Part shown: positions 1-5,888 of the stretch, piece by piece
How the letters are laid out: every line of letters starts with the position of its first letter
Position numbering within the stretch: position 1 is the stretch's first letter
Assembly: GCA_947476855.1 (NCBI GenBank)
Contig: CANJSR010000159.1
Span: 1 to 9,852 of the forward strand
Direction: 5' to 3'
Length of the DNA: 9,852 bases
Source of the DNA: Acetobacteraceae bacterium
Lineage (GTDB): Bacteria; Pseudomonadota; Alphaproteobacteria; Acetobacterales; Acetobacteraceae
Translations under genes and position numbers: made by a program
The notes under the pieces: model-generated
Databases searched by the model: none
What the model saw: only the letters and a program-made list of their open reading frames with translations
Told to the model about the DNA's origin: nothing

Positions 1-11
1 AGCAGTCTGTT

Positions 12-200
12 ATGTCGCCTGGGCGGTACATTGCTGAAGTGCGGGCTGAAGTGTCGAGGATTTCATGGCCAACCCGCCGTGAAACCCTGACCGCGACCGC
101 AATGGTGTTTGCCCTGGCGCTTTGCACGGCCATTTTCTTCTTCGCGACGGACAGCGTGGTGTCACAACTGACCCGCCTGATCCTGCGAATTGATCGTTGA
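12..200 (+). CDS. secE: Preprotein translocase subunit SecE
   Basis: This is the small essential subunit of the SecYEG translocon, which clamps SecY in the inner membrane. The 62 residues have the typical bacterial short-SecE layout: an amphipathic N-terminal helix (about residues 5-17), the family motif SWPTRRE at residues 18-24, and one membrane segment at about residues 28-47 (rich in A, L, F). A short C-terminal tail follows. It sits 17 nt upstream of nusG, the near-universal secE-nusG order. The ATG at 12 is the only start visible. Only 11 bases precede it and they show no Shine-Dalgarno sequence. The frame is open to the left edge, so the true start could lie a few codons outside the window. 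The identity is secure from motif plus context; only the exact N-terminus is uncertain. Confidence 0.93.
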   Translation: MSPGRYIAEVRAEVSRISWPTRRETLTATAMVFALALCTAIFFFATDSVVSQLTRLILRIDR

Positions 201-217
201 CGGAGTGACGGAAACCC

Positions 218-748
218 ATGGCCGCTCGTTGGTACGTGCTGCACGTTCATTCTGGTTTTGAGAAAAAGGTCGCGCAGCAGATCCAGGAACAGGCCGTCCA
301 AAAGGGCCTGGCTGAACAGTTCGAGGAGATTCTGGTTCCCTCCGAACTGGTCGCCGAAACAAGGCGCGGACAGAAGATCAACACCGAGCATAAGCTGTTT
401 CCCGGCTATGTCCTTGTAAAGATGGACATGACCGATGACACTTGGCATCTGGTGAAGGACACCGCCAAGGTCACCGGCTTCCTCGGCACCCGCAGCCGCC
501 CGTCCCCGCTGTCCGAGGACGAGGTGAAGCGCATCCTGTCGCAGAACGTCGATGGCGCCCCCGTCGTCCGCTCCATCGTCTCGTTCGAGATCGGGGAGCA
601 GGTTCGGGTCGTCGACGGTCCGTTCACCAGCTTCAACGGCGTCATCGAGGAAGTGGACAACGAAAAGAGCCGCGTGAAGGTCAGCGTCTCGATCTTCGGC
701 CGCCTGACGCCCGTCGAGCTGGAATTCGCCCAGGTCGAAAAGGGCTAG
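218..748 (+). CDS. nusG: Transcription termination/antitermination protein NusG
   Basis: NusG is a general elongation factor that binds RNA polymerase through its NGN domain. Through its KOW domain it contacts Rho or ribosomal protein S10, coupling transcription to translation or termination. The 176-residue length is normal. The NGN domain runs from about residue 3 (RWYVLHVHSGFEKKV) to about 95 and contains the signature FPGY at 61-64. A linker leads to the C-terminal KOW domain at about 123-176, with VRVVDGPFTSFNGVIEEV the recognisable KOW core. The start at 218 is preceded by GGAG at 202-205 and a purine run at 208-214. It is cotranscribed with secE. The next gene downstream is convergent, not rplK, which is unusual for this locus. 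Confidence 0.97.
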   Translation: MAARWYVLHVHSGFEKKVAQQIQEQAVQKGLAEQFEEILVPSELVAETRRGQKINTEHKLFPGYVLVKMDMTDDTWHLVKDTAKVTGFLGTRSRPSPLSEDEVKRILSQNVDGAPVVRSIVSFEIGEQVRVVDGPFTSFNGVIEEVDNEKSRVKVSVSIFGRLTPVELEFAQVEKG

Positions 749-766
749 GCTCCGCGCCGGGGAGCC
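748..766. terminator. Candidate bidirectional hairpin between nusG and the convergent operon
   Basis: A GGCTCC stem (748-753) pairs with GGAGCC (761-766) around a 7-nt loop. It lies in the 23-nt gap between two convergent stop codons: TAG at 746-748 for nusG and TAG at 774-772 for the XRE gene. The position fits a shared terminator. There is no T-run on either strand, so a canonical intrinsic terminator is not shown. It could act with Rho or only stabilise 3' ends. Confidence 0.35.
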
Positions 767-771
767 CTCCG

Positions 772-1173
772 CTACCGCACTTTCCGCGCCGCCCGCCGCA
801 GCCTTGGTTTCTGCGTGGGCGCCGTCGTGTCCAGGATTGCGTGCAAGGCTGCCACCGTTTCGGGCGGCAGGCGGTGGATCGTCTGGGCCAGGCGGTTGGC
901 CAGAGCCGTCTGCTCGGGCGTCAGCCCCGCAGTGTTCACCGTTACCCTGGGGTTGGACAGCCGAGCGAGGATGGCCAGCTCATCCGCCTCATCCCAGATC
1001 AGCCCGAAGAATTCATTTACCTGGTAGACCAGCCCGGCGCTGGGCGCGCCACGCTTGCCGTGTTCCAACGCGGACAGATAGGCGGCGGAGACCTGAAGCG
1101 CGTTCGCGAGGTATTTCAGCGTGATCCCCCGCTCCTCCCGCAACGTGCGCAGGCGGGCGCCGAAGGGAGTCAT
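772..1173 (-). CDS. XRE-family helix-turn-helix DNA-binding protein
   Basis: A 133-residue protein starting MTPFGARLRTLREERG. An XRE/Cro-type helix-turn-helix occupies about residues 4-60: LRTLREERGITLKYLANAL gives the first helices and VSAAYLSALEHGKRG the recognition helix and turn. The C-terminal half (about 61-133) is mostly helical, contains LSNPRVTVNTAGLTPEQTALANRL-like sequence and ends in a basic tail (RLRRAARKVR). It is probably a dimerisation or interaction region. The frame is open further upstream, but the ATG at 1173 forms a 4-nt ATGA overlap with the stop of the Smr gene and begins exactly at the conserved domain, so it is preferred. It is the last gene of a six-gene operon, translationally coupled to the Smr gene. 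Its target is unknown; it may regulate its own operon. Confidence 0.85.
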   Translation of the reverse strand: MTPFGARLRTLREERGITLKYLANALQVSAAYLSALEHGKRGAPSAGLVYQVNEFFGLIWDEADELAILARLSNPRVTVNTAGLTPEQTALANRLAQTIHRLPPETVAALHAILDTTAPTQKPRLRRAARKVR

Positions 1174-1724
1174 CGCATCCGGCGCAGCAGGATGCGGACC
1201 GAGCCGGTATTGGCCGCGTGCGGGTGGGAGGCCGCCAGGATCAGCGGCCTGATATCCGGCCGGTTCAGCCACATCGGCAGCTCCCGCCGGATCGTGCCGC
1301 CCTTTTCGGGGGAACCGCGGCCGGTGATCACCTCCACGCAGCGCAGATGATCGGCGTGGGCGGTGCGGAGGAAGGCGGTCAAGGCGTGGAACGCGTGCTG
1401 CGTGGTCATGCCATGCAGGTCCAGGCGCCGGGACGTGGCCAGCTTGCCGCCCCGGAACCGGTGCCAGGTGGCCTTGTCGAGCCCCGCCGGCTCATCCCCG
1501 ATGGAGACCGAGAACGGCTTCGCGCGCACCACCGGGGCCGGCATCGGGCGGGGCTGCACCGAGACGGCGACGGGCCTGGCCGGTGGTTCCGGCGGCGCGG
1601 GTTCCACGGCGGGAGCAGGCACGGGCAACAGCCGGGGCCGGCCCGGCAAGGGCGCGATCTGGCGGACGACATGAGCCCAATCGGCGTGATCCGCCTCGGT
1701 CAGTTTCCGCGCGCGCAGGGCCAT
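1170..1724 (-). CDS. Smr-domain protein (MutS2 C-terminal-like putative nuclease)
   Basis: A 184-residue stand-alone Smr-domain protein. Members of this family bind or cleave nucleic acids, and the domain also ends MutS2. The N-terminal third is basic and helical. It is followed by a low-complexity Pro/Ala/Val-rich linker (about residues 26-70) and then the Smr domain (about 98-184). That domain starts with the defining LDLHG motif (101-105). It contains ITGRGSPEKGG (133-143), the equivalent of the usual HGKG-type loop with Thr in place of His. It ends in a GSVRILLRR strand (174-182). The start at 1724 lies 6 nt after the DUF971 stop with no clear Shine-Dalgarno, consistent with translational coupling. 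The stop overlaps the XRE start by 4 nt. Domain identity is firm; nuclease activity is inferred from the family only. Confidence 0.9.
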   Translation of the reverse strand: MALRARKLTEADHADWAHVVRQIAPLPGRPRLLPVPAPAVEPAPPEPPARPVAVSVQPRPMPAPVVRAKPFSVSIGDEPAGLDKATWHRFRGGKLATSRRLDLHGMTTQHAFHALTAFLRTAHADHLRCVEVITGRGSPEKGGTIRRELPMWLNRPDIRPLILAASHPHAANTGSVRILLRRMR

Positions 1725-1730
1725 GGTGGA

Positions 1731-2087
1731 TCAGGGGTCCCGGCTCAGGCCACGGGCTTCCAGCGCCCGCAGATAGGCGGCCCAGCGGGTGTCCCGCTCC
1801 TGCCCCATCTCATACAGGTAGTCCCAGGAGTAGATGCCGGTATCGTGCAGGTCGTCGAACACCAGCCGGACGGCATAGACGCCGACCTGCTCGATCGCCG
1901 TGATCCCGACCAGCCGCTTGCCCGCCACATATTTGCGCTGGGACGGCCCATGCCCCTGCACCTCGGCGCTGGGGCTTTCGACGCGCAGGTACTCGGCCGG
2001 CAGTTCGAAGGCGGCGCCGTCCTCGAAGCTGACATGCAGCGTCCGGTCGGCCCGCGCGTAGCGGATTTCGACGGGGGTGACGGTCAT
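1731..2087 (-). CDS. DUF971 / gamma-butyrobetaine hydroxylase-like N-terminal domain protein
   Basis: A 118-residue single-domain protein of the DUF971 family, the fold that also forms the N-terminal domain of gamma-butyrobetaine hydroxylase. The hallmark [14 protein letters not shown] (34-47) is followed by GKRLVGI (56-62) and the C-terminal core [22 protein letters not shown] (74-95). The length is normal for stand-alone members, which lack the catalytic oxygenase domain. Their biochemical role is not settled; they are often found near Fe-S or quality-control genes. It begins with a 4-nt ATGA overlap with the Trm112-like gene and is followed after 6 nt by the Smr gene, so it is clearly within the operon. 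The family call is strong; no function is claimed. Confidence 0.9.
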   Translation of the reverse strand: MTVTPVEIRYARADRTLHVSFEDGAAFELPAEYLRVESPSAEVQGHGPSQRKYVAGKRLVGITAIEQVGVYAVRLVFDDLHDTGIYSWDYLYEMGQERDTRWAAYLRALEARGLSRDP

Positions 2088-2278
2088 GGTGCGAGCTTGC
2101 GGGCTTCGTCCACCAGCATGACCGGGATGCCGTCCCGGATCGGATAGGCCAGGCCGGCCTTGTGGCTGATCAGCTCATTGGCCGAACGGTCGTATTCCAG
2201 CGGCCCCTTCGTCAGGGGGCAGACCAGAAGTTCGAGCAGCCGCGGGTCGATCGGCGCGGAGGGTGCGGGTTCGGTCAT
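2084..2278 (-). CDS. Trm112-like / UPF0434 (YcaR) family protein
   Basis: A 64-residue protein whose core reads [14 protein letters not shown], then [20 protein letters not shown] and a short DEARKL tail. This is the alphaproteobacterial form of the UPF0434/Trm112 fold. In eukaryotes and archaea Trm112 activates several methyltransferases; the bacterial role is less clear. This copy keeps only one cysteine (residue 20), so it is unlikely to bind zinc with the two-CxxC arrangement seen elsewhere. The frame is open far upstream with an implausible Ser/Arg/Pro-rich sequence that is the shadow of the LON gene. The ATG at 2278 begins at the conserved domain and has GGCGAAG just upstream. It starts 13 nt after the LON-domain stop and overlaps the DUF971 start by 4 nt. 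Confidence 0.9.
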   Translation of the reverse strand: MTEPAPSAPIDPRLLELLVCPLTKGPLEYDRSANELISHKAGLAYPIRDGIPVMLVDEARKLAP

Positions 2279-2291
2279 CAATGCTTCGCCA

Positions 2292-2957
2292 TCAACTGAC
2301 GACCCGCCCCGGCGGCAGGTCTGGTCCGGCGGCGCCCATTTGCAGAAGCGCGAGGAGGATCGCGGCGCGATCAGCCTCGGTCGTGGCTTCCAGCAGGGCC
2401 TGTTTTTCCGCCGGTTCGAAGGGACACGCCATGCCCAGCGTGACGACGAGCGTGTCGTCGTCCATCCGGTGGATCGCGTCCCAGTTCGCATCCACCCCGC
2501 GCTGGGAGAAATAGGCCTTGAGGGCGGCGAGGAACGCCTCCCGGTCCAGGCCGAGGCTGCGGGGGGCGAGATCGAGGTCGGTGCGGTAGGGGCCATAATC
2601 GGCCCGCACCCGGCGATAGCCGTTCCGCATCGCCAGTTCCTGGGCCACGCGGAAGCGGGCGACGCCGGTCAGGGTGATCAGGAACCGCCCGTCCTCCGTC
2701 TCACTGAACGACGAAAGGCGGCCCAGGCAGCCGACATGGAACAGGCCGGGTCCGCTGGCGACCTCCGGCTGCGTCGGGTCGGGCTGGATCATCGCGAACA
2801 TCCGGCCGGCGCCGAGGGCATCCTCGACCATCGCCTTGTAGCGGGGTTCGAAGATGTTCAGGGGCAGCTTCCCCCGCGGCAACAGCAGCGCGCCGGGCAG
2901 CGGAAACACCGCGAACTCCGACGGCAGGTCTTCCGGACGGGGGTGAAAGGCGGCCAT
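2292..2957 (-). CDS. LON substrate-binding-domain protein (Lon N-terminal-like, no protease)
   Basis: A 221-residue protein consisting of the LON substrate-binding (PUA-like) domain found at the N-terminus of Lon protease, without the AAA+ or Ser-Lys protease domains. The signature stretch [20 protein letters not shown] (16-34) leads into IFEPRY (35-40). [19 protein letters not shown] and TGVARFRV in the middle match the family beta-barrel, and a helical C-terminal half (about 140-215) follows. Such proteins are common next to ybbN in alphaproteobacteria. A role in substrate recognition or proteostasis is inferred, not demonstrated. The ATG at 2957 directly abuts the TAG of the upstream cnoX-like gene with no intergenic base, so translation is probably coupled. 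Confidence 0.92.
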   Translation of the reverse strand: MAAFHPRPEDLPSEFAVFPLPGALLLPRGKLPLNIFEPRYKAMVEDALGAGRMFAMIQPDPTQPEVASGPGLFHVGCLGRLSSFSETEDGRFLITLTGVARFRVAQELAMRNGYRRVRADYGPYRTDLDLAPRSLGLDREAFLAALKAYFSQRGVDANWDAIHRMDDDTLVVTLGMACPFEPAEKQALLEATTEADRAAILLALLQMGAAGPDLPPGRVVS

Positions 2958-3893
2958 CTAGCTGAACAGGATCGCGGAGAGGCGGCGGCGCGCGGAACCG
3001 GTCACCGGCTCCTCCGCCCCCCAGGATTCGAACAGCTTGAGCAGTTGGACCCGGGCGGCGCCCTCATTCCAGGCGCGGTCGCGGCGGATGATTTCCAGCA
3101 GCGCCTCGGCGGCCTGTTCACGTTCGCCCATCGCGTTCAGGGCGGTGGCGAGTTCGTAGCGGGCTTCGTGGTCGGCCGGGTCGGCGGCGAGGCGGTCCTG
3201 GAAGATCTGGAGCTTCGCCTGTGCCTCCCGTCCCTCCCGCGCCAGGGCCAGGGTGCTGCGGACGGCCGAGATTTCGGCGTGCTCACTGATCTTTTCCGGC
3301 ACGCGGGACAGGGCCTGTTCGGCGTCCTCCTCACGGCCGAGCGCCATGAGGGTGCGCATGAGGCCGCCCCAGGCTTCGGGGTTTTCGGGTTCTTCCTGCA
3401 ACACGGCGCTGAACATGGCGCCGGCGTTCTGCGGGTCGCCGGCTTCAAGGGCGGCGCGGGCCTCCGCCAGCAGGTCGGCGGTCGGCATGGTGCCGCCGGC
3501 GGCTTTCAGCAGGCCTTCGACGAAGCGCTTGATTTCGGATTCGGGCAGGGCGCCCTGGAAGATGTCGGCGATCTGGCCCTGCCAGAAGGCGGCGACGGTC
3601 GGCACCGATTGCAGCGGCAGGCCGAGCTGGGAAAGCTGCTGGACGAGGGCGCGGTTCTGGTCGATGTCGATCTTGACCAGCTTGACCCGGCCGTTGGCGG
3701 ACCGGACGACCTTTTCCAGCGTCGGCGTGAGCTGCTTGCACGGGCCGCACCAAGTTGCCCAGAAATCGACCAGGACGGGCATCGTCTTCGATGCCTCGAC
3801 CACATCCTGCATGAAGGTCTTCTGATCGCCGTCGACGATCATGGCCGCGGGAGGAACCGCGTCCGGCGCGGATGGGTCGATGATGTGATCCAT
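2958..3893 (-). CDS. cnoX: Thioredoxin-TPR co-chaperone, YbbN/CnoX family
   Basis: A 311-residue chaperedoxin-type protein. Residues about 18-130 form a thioredoxin domain with the full active site WCGPC (48-52), FWATWCGPCKQL context and the cis-proline SVPT (P98). Residues about 136-290 are a helical TPR-like region with repeated ALEAGDPQNAGAMF, ALGREEDAEQAL and ALNAMGEREQAAEAL units. Proteins of this family act in the cytoplasm as holdases that protect clients from oxidative aggregation and hand them to DnaK/GroEL. E. coli YbbN lacks the CxxC pair; this copy keeps both cysteines and so may also reduce disulfides. It is the first gene of the minus-strand operon and its TAG touches the next ATG. 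The start at 3893 gives the normal short N-terminal extension before the fold; AGGA lies somewhat far upstream. Confidence 0.94.
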   Translation of the reverse strand: MDHIIDPSAPDAVPPAAMIVDGDQKTFMQDVVEASKTMPVLVDFWATWCGPCKQLTPTLEKVVRSANGRVKLVKIDIDQNRALVQQLSQLGLPLQSVPTVAAFWQGQIADIFQGALPESEIKRFVEGLLKAAGGTMPTADLLAEARAALEAGDPQNAGAMFSAVLQEEPENPEAWGGLMRTLMALGREEDAEQALSRVPEKISEHAEISAVRSTLALAREGREAQAKLQIFQDRLAADPADHEARYELATALNAMGEREQAAEALLEIIRRDRAWNEGAARVQLLKLFESWGAEEPVTGSARRRLSAILFS

Positions 3894-4153
3894 GGGGGCT
3901 GGTATTCCTGTTGCGCAGACGATTTGGGCCGACGGCTTGGACGGATGATTTGAGGCCAGTCCCTAATTTACGATCAGTCCGGCGGCAAGCAAGCGGCCTC
4001 GGGGCAGAAACACGCTCTGGTACCCGCCGATCGGCGGATTGAGCATCCTGGTTGTCCCCCGGCCTCGCCCCAGTTTGCCCCCGGCTGGGCGCGTGGCGCC
4101 ATAGGTGCTACCCGTGCCGGCAAATCAAGGCATACCGCCGGGAGGGAACCGTC
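3894..4153. other. 260-bp divergent intergenic region between cnoX and the Bug receptor gene
   Basis: No credible gene was found here. It holds the candidate minus-strand promoter described separately, a perfect 14-bp palindrome CCGCCGATCGGCGG (4024-4037) and an inverted repeat GGCGC-GTG-GCGCC (4088-4100). A weak plus-strand promoter-like pair is also present (TTGCCC at 4075-4080, CATAGG at 4100-4105, 19-nt spacing). The palindromes could be regulator sites for the receptor gene, but GC-rich DNA yields such matches by chance. Confidence 0.4.
3965..3992 (-). promoter_or_regulatory. Candidate sigma70-type promoter for the cnoX operon
   Basis: On the minus strand a -35-like TTGCTT (3992-3987) is separated by 16 nt from a -10-like TAAATT (3970-3965). 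This would place the transcript start near 3958 and leave a leader of roughly 65 nt before the cnoX ATG. It is the best AT-rich match in the divergent region between cnoX and the Bug receptor gene. The assignment rests on consensus similarity only. Confidence 0.35.
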
Positions 4154-5137
4154 ATGAAGATCCGCGCCATCGTTCTGGGACTGCTTGCCTGCGCCTTGCT
4201 GGTCCCACCGGCGGCCCGTGCCCAGGAGCGCTATCCCAGCAAGCCGATCCGCCTGGTCGTGCCCTTTGCCGTCGGCGGCGCCACCGACATCATGGCGCGC
4301 ATCGTCGGGCAGCGGATGGGGGAGCTTCTGGGCCAGACCTTCGTGGTGGAGAACAAGGCGGGTGCTGGCGGGAACCTCGGGTCCGACTACGTCGCCAAGG
4401 CGGCGCCGGATGGCTATACGATCCTGATGGCCTCGGCTTCGACGCATGGGGCCAATCCGGCGCTGTATAAGAAGTTTCCCTATGATCCGGTGAAGGATTT
4501 CATCGCGTTGGGCGCTCTGGGCATCAACCCGTCCGCGTTCGGTGTCGCCAACTCGGTGCCCGCCAAGGACGTGCAGTCGCTGATCGCCCTGGTGCGCGCC
4601 AATCCGGGCAAATACAGCTTCGGGTCGGGCGGGGTCGGGTCGATCCTTCATCTGTGCGGCGAGCAGTTCAAGGTCCGCGCCGGCGGGCTGGATATCGAGC
4701 ATGTGCCCTATCGCGGCTCGGGCCCCATGATGAACGACCTGGCGGCCGGGCAGTTGCCGATGGCGTTCGACGTGCTGCCGACGATCCTGCCGCAGATCCA
4801 GGCCGGCGCGGTGCGGGCGTTGGCCAATGGCGCGGCGGTCCGGGCGTCCCAGCTTGCCGACCTGCCGACGGTGCAGGAGCAAGGGGTGCCGGGGTATGAA
4901 TGCTATTCGTGGGGCATCCTGTTCGCGCCGGCGAAGACCCCGGCCCCGATCGTCGCCACGCTGCACCAGGCGCTGGTAACCGCGCTGGCCGAGGAAGCGG
5001 TGATCAAGCGTCTGCGCGATACGGGGATGGAGGTGTTCCAGCCGCCCCGGACGCTGGAACAGTCCGACGCGTTCCTGCGGACCGAGGTCGCGAAGTGGGC
5101 GGCGATCGTGAAGGAGACCGGGATTCAGATTGATTGA
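4154..5137 (+). CDS. Bug/TctC-family tripartite tricarboxylate transporter periplasmic receptor
   Basis: A 327-residue extracytoplasmic solute-binding protein. Residues 1-23 form a Sec signal peptide: MKIR, a hydrophobic core, then an ARA cleavage motif before QERYPSKPI. The mature part shows the Bug signatures YPSKPIRLVVPFAVGGATDI (27-46), VVENKAGAGGNLGSDYVAKA (64-83), PDGYTILMAS (85-94) and HVPYRGSGPMMNDLAAGQ (183-200). These proteins bind small organic anions or amides in the periplasm, either for a TctAB transporter or for signalling. No tctA or tctB is nearby, so it is an orphan receptor, as is common in this family. The frame is open back to 4052, but the ATG at 4154 is preferred because it starts the signal peptide and has GGGAGGG at the right distance. 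The ligand cannot be predicted. Confidence 0.93.
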   Translation: MKIRAIVLGLLACALLVPPAARAQERYPSKPIRLVVPFAVGGATDIMARIVGQRMGELLGQTFVVENKAGAGGNLGSDYVAKAAPDGYTILMASASTHGANPALYKKFPYDPVKDFIALGALGINPSAFGVANSVPAKDVQSLIALVRANPGKYSFGSGGVGSILHLCGEQFKVRAGGLDIEHVPYRGSGPMMNDLAAGQLPMAFDVLPTILPQIQAGAVRALANGAAVRASQLADLPTVQEQGVPGYECYSWGILFAPAKTPAPIVATLHQALVTALAEEAVIKRLRDTGMEVFQPPRTLEQSDAFLRTEVAKWAAIVKETGIQID

Positions 5138-5346
5138 GGGGGCACGTCCGCCACCCGACGGGTCCCTGATACGATCGTCCCGGGATCATGCCGGCCCCCT
5201 ATCACGCCGGTCGCCTACCTCGTACGCCGCCCCAACGTCATAGTGGCCGCAGGGCCGCTACCCACGACTTTCCCCTGCTGGTGACAGCCAGGTCGTGGAT
5301 GGTGGCCCTTCGGCCACCACGACGAATACACGGGTCGCGCCGCCCC
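5138..5346. other. Intergenic stretch between convergent receptor and MarR genes, left part unstructured
   Basis: No gene is supported in these 209 bases; small open frames here have no ribosome binding site or recognisable product. The left half (5138-5240) shows nothing convincing. The right half contains the folded element described in the separate 5241-5323 entry. Because the flanking genes converge, terminators for both are expected here. Confidence 0.5.
5241..5323. repeat. Clustered inverted repeats with mutually exclusive stems
   Basis: Three stems can be read directly. Stem A pairs TAGTGGCC (5241-5248) with GGCCGCTA (5253-5260) around GCAG, with one wobble pair. Stem B pairs CCACGAC (5262-5268) with GTCGTGG (5292-5298) and has an inner CTGG/CCAG helix. 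Stem C pairs GGTGGCC (5301-5307) with GGCCACC (5312-5318) around CTTC. It can be extended by GTCGT (5292-5296) with ACGAC (5319-5323) across a 4-nt bulge. GTCGTGG is therefore contested by B and the extended C. No T-run follows on either strand. It may be a 3'-end or terminator structure, a small RNA, or one copy of an intergenic palindromic repeat. Confidence 0.45.
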
Positions 5347-5832
5347 CTACCCCGCCGATGCGCCCACCGCCGGATCGTCCAGCCGCAAGGTGGCGATCCG
5401 GGCGAGCGTTGCCCGCAAGGCCTCCGATTCCCCGGACCCGAACACACCCTCGAACCTCGCCTGCGCGTCCTTCCAGGCGCGACGCGCCTCGGTCAGGCGG
5501 TCGGCGCCCAGCGGGGTCAGGGTCACCAGCCGCTCCCGCCGGTCCTTGCCGATGGCGCGGGTGACCAGGCCCTGCGCCTCCAGCGGGCGGAGGTTATGGC
5601 CCAGCGTGGCACGGTCCATGATCATCGCCTCGGCCAGCGCCTTCATCGTGGTCGGGCCATTCCGCCCCAGCCGATACAGGATCGGCAACTGCGTGATCCG
5701 GATGCCGGTGGACGCCAGCGCGTGGTCATAGAACTGGGTCACCCGCCGGGTCGCCTGACGCAAAGCCTGACAGTTGCAGAGAGTGGGACCCTGCTCCGCG
5801 CTCGGCTGACTGGTCTTGCCACTTATGCTCAT
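5347..5832 (-). CDS. MarR-family transcriptional regulator
   Basis: A 161-residue winged-helix regulator. An N-terminal CNCQALRQATRRVTQFYD segment (19-36) forms the first dimerisation helices. The DNA-binding domain spans about 48-110: LPILYRLGRNGPTTMKALAEAMIMDRATLGHNLRPLEAQGLV is the helix-turn-helix and DRRERLVTLT (97-106) the wing. A long C-terminal helix (about 111-150) completes the dimer interface. The CNC cysteines (19 and 21) could sense oxidants, but this is only a possibility. Upstream in-frame codons (to 5904) would overlap the transporter gene and look like shadow sequence, so ATG 5832 is chosen. It has only a weak purine-rich GCGAGA upstream. It is divergent from the MFS gene, with a palindrome covering its own start codon, so it probably represses both itself and the transporter. 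Confidence 0.9.
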   Translation of the reverse strand: MSISGKTSQPSAEQGPTLCNCQALRQATRRVTQFYDHALASTGIRITQLPILYRLGRNGPTTMKALAEAMIMDRATLGHNLRPLEAQGLVTRAIGKDRRERLVTLTPLGADRLTEARRAWKDAQARFEGVFGSGESEALRATLARIATLRLDDPAVGASAG

Positions 5833-5843
5833 ATGCCCATAAT
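5816..5843 (+). promoter_or_regulatory. Near-consensus sigma70-type promoter of the MFS gene
   Basis: TTGCCA (5816-5821, five of six bases of the -35 consensus) is followed after 16 nt by CATAAT (5838-5843, five of six of the -10 consensus). Transcription would start near 5850, giving a leader of about 40 nt before the MFS ATG at 5889. That leader includes GGAG (5875-5878) as ribosome binding site. A 20-bp palindrome fills the spacer and the -10 box. Confidence 0.6.
5823..5842. promoter_or_regulatory. Candidate MarR operator (20-bp palindrome)
   Basis: The sequence reads TTATG-N2-CATATG-N2-CATAA. All bases except two central-flank pairs are symmetric about 5832/5833. It lies inside the predicted MFS promoter, covering the spacer and most of the -10 box, and it spans the start codon of the divergent MarR gene. 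Its size, AT-rich half-sites and position match operators of MarR-family dimers, so binding would block transporter transcription directly. The symmetry is seen in the sequence; binding is inferred. Confidence 0.6.
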
Positions 5844-5888
5844 CTCGCGCATGGCCGCTGCCGCGATGCCTGACGGAGTTACACCACC

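Noticed and set aside
442..2147. Two long plus-strand open frames (442-1350 and 1218-2147) over nusG and the minus-strand operon
   Set aside because: They cross the nusG stop and antisense genes, lack ribosome binding sites and have no recognisable domains.
2160..3953. 597-codon open frame on the plus strand across the LON-domain and cnoX genes
   Set aside because: It is antisense to two well-identified genes. Its composition (Gly/Arg/His/Gln-rich, no domain) is typical of a shadow frame in GC-rich DNA.
3974..4966. 330-codon minus-strand open frame opposite the Bug receptor
   Set aside because: It is low-complexity Arg/Gln/His-rich shadow sequence. The plus strand has a signal peptide and family motifs.
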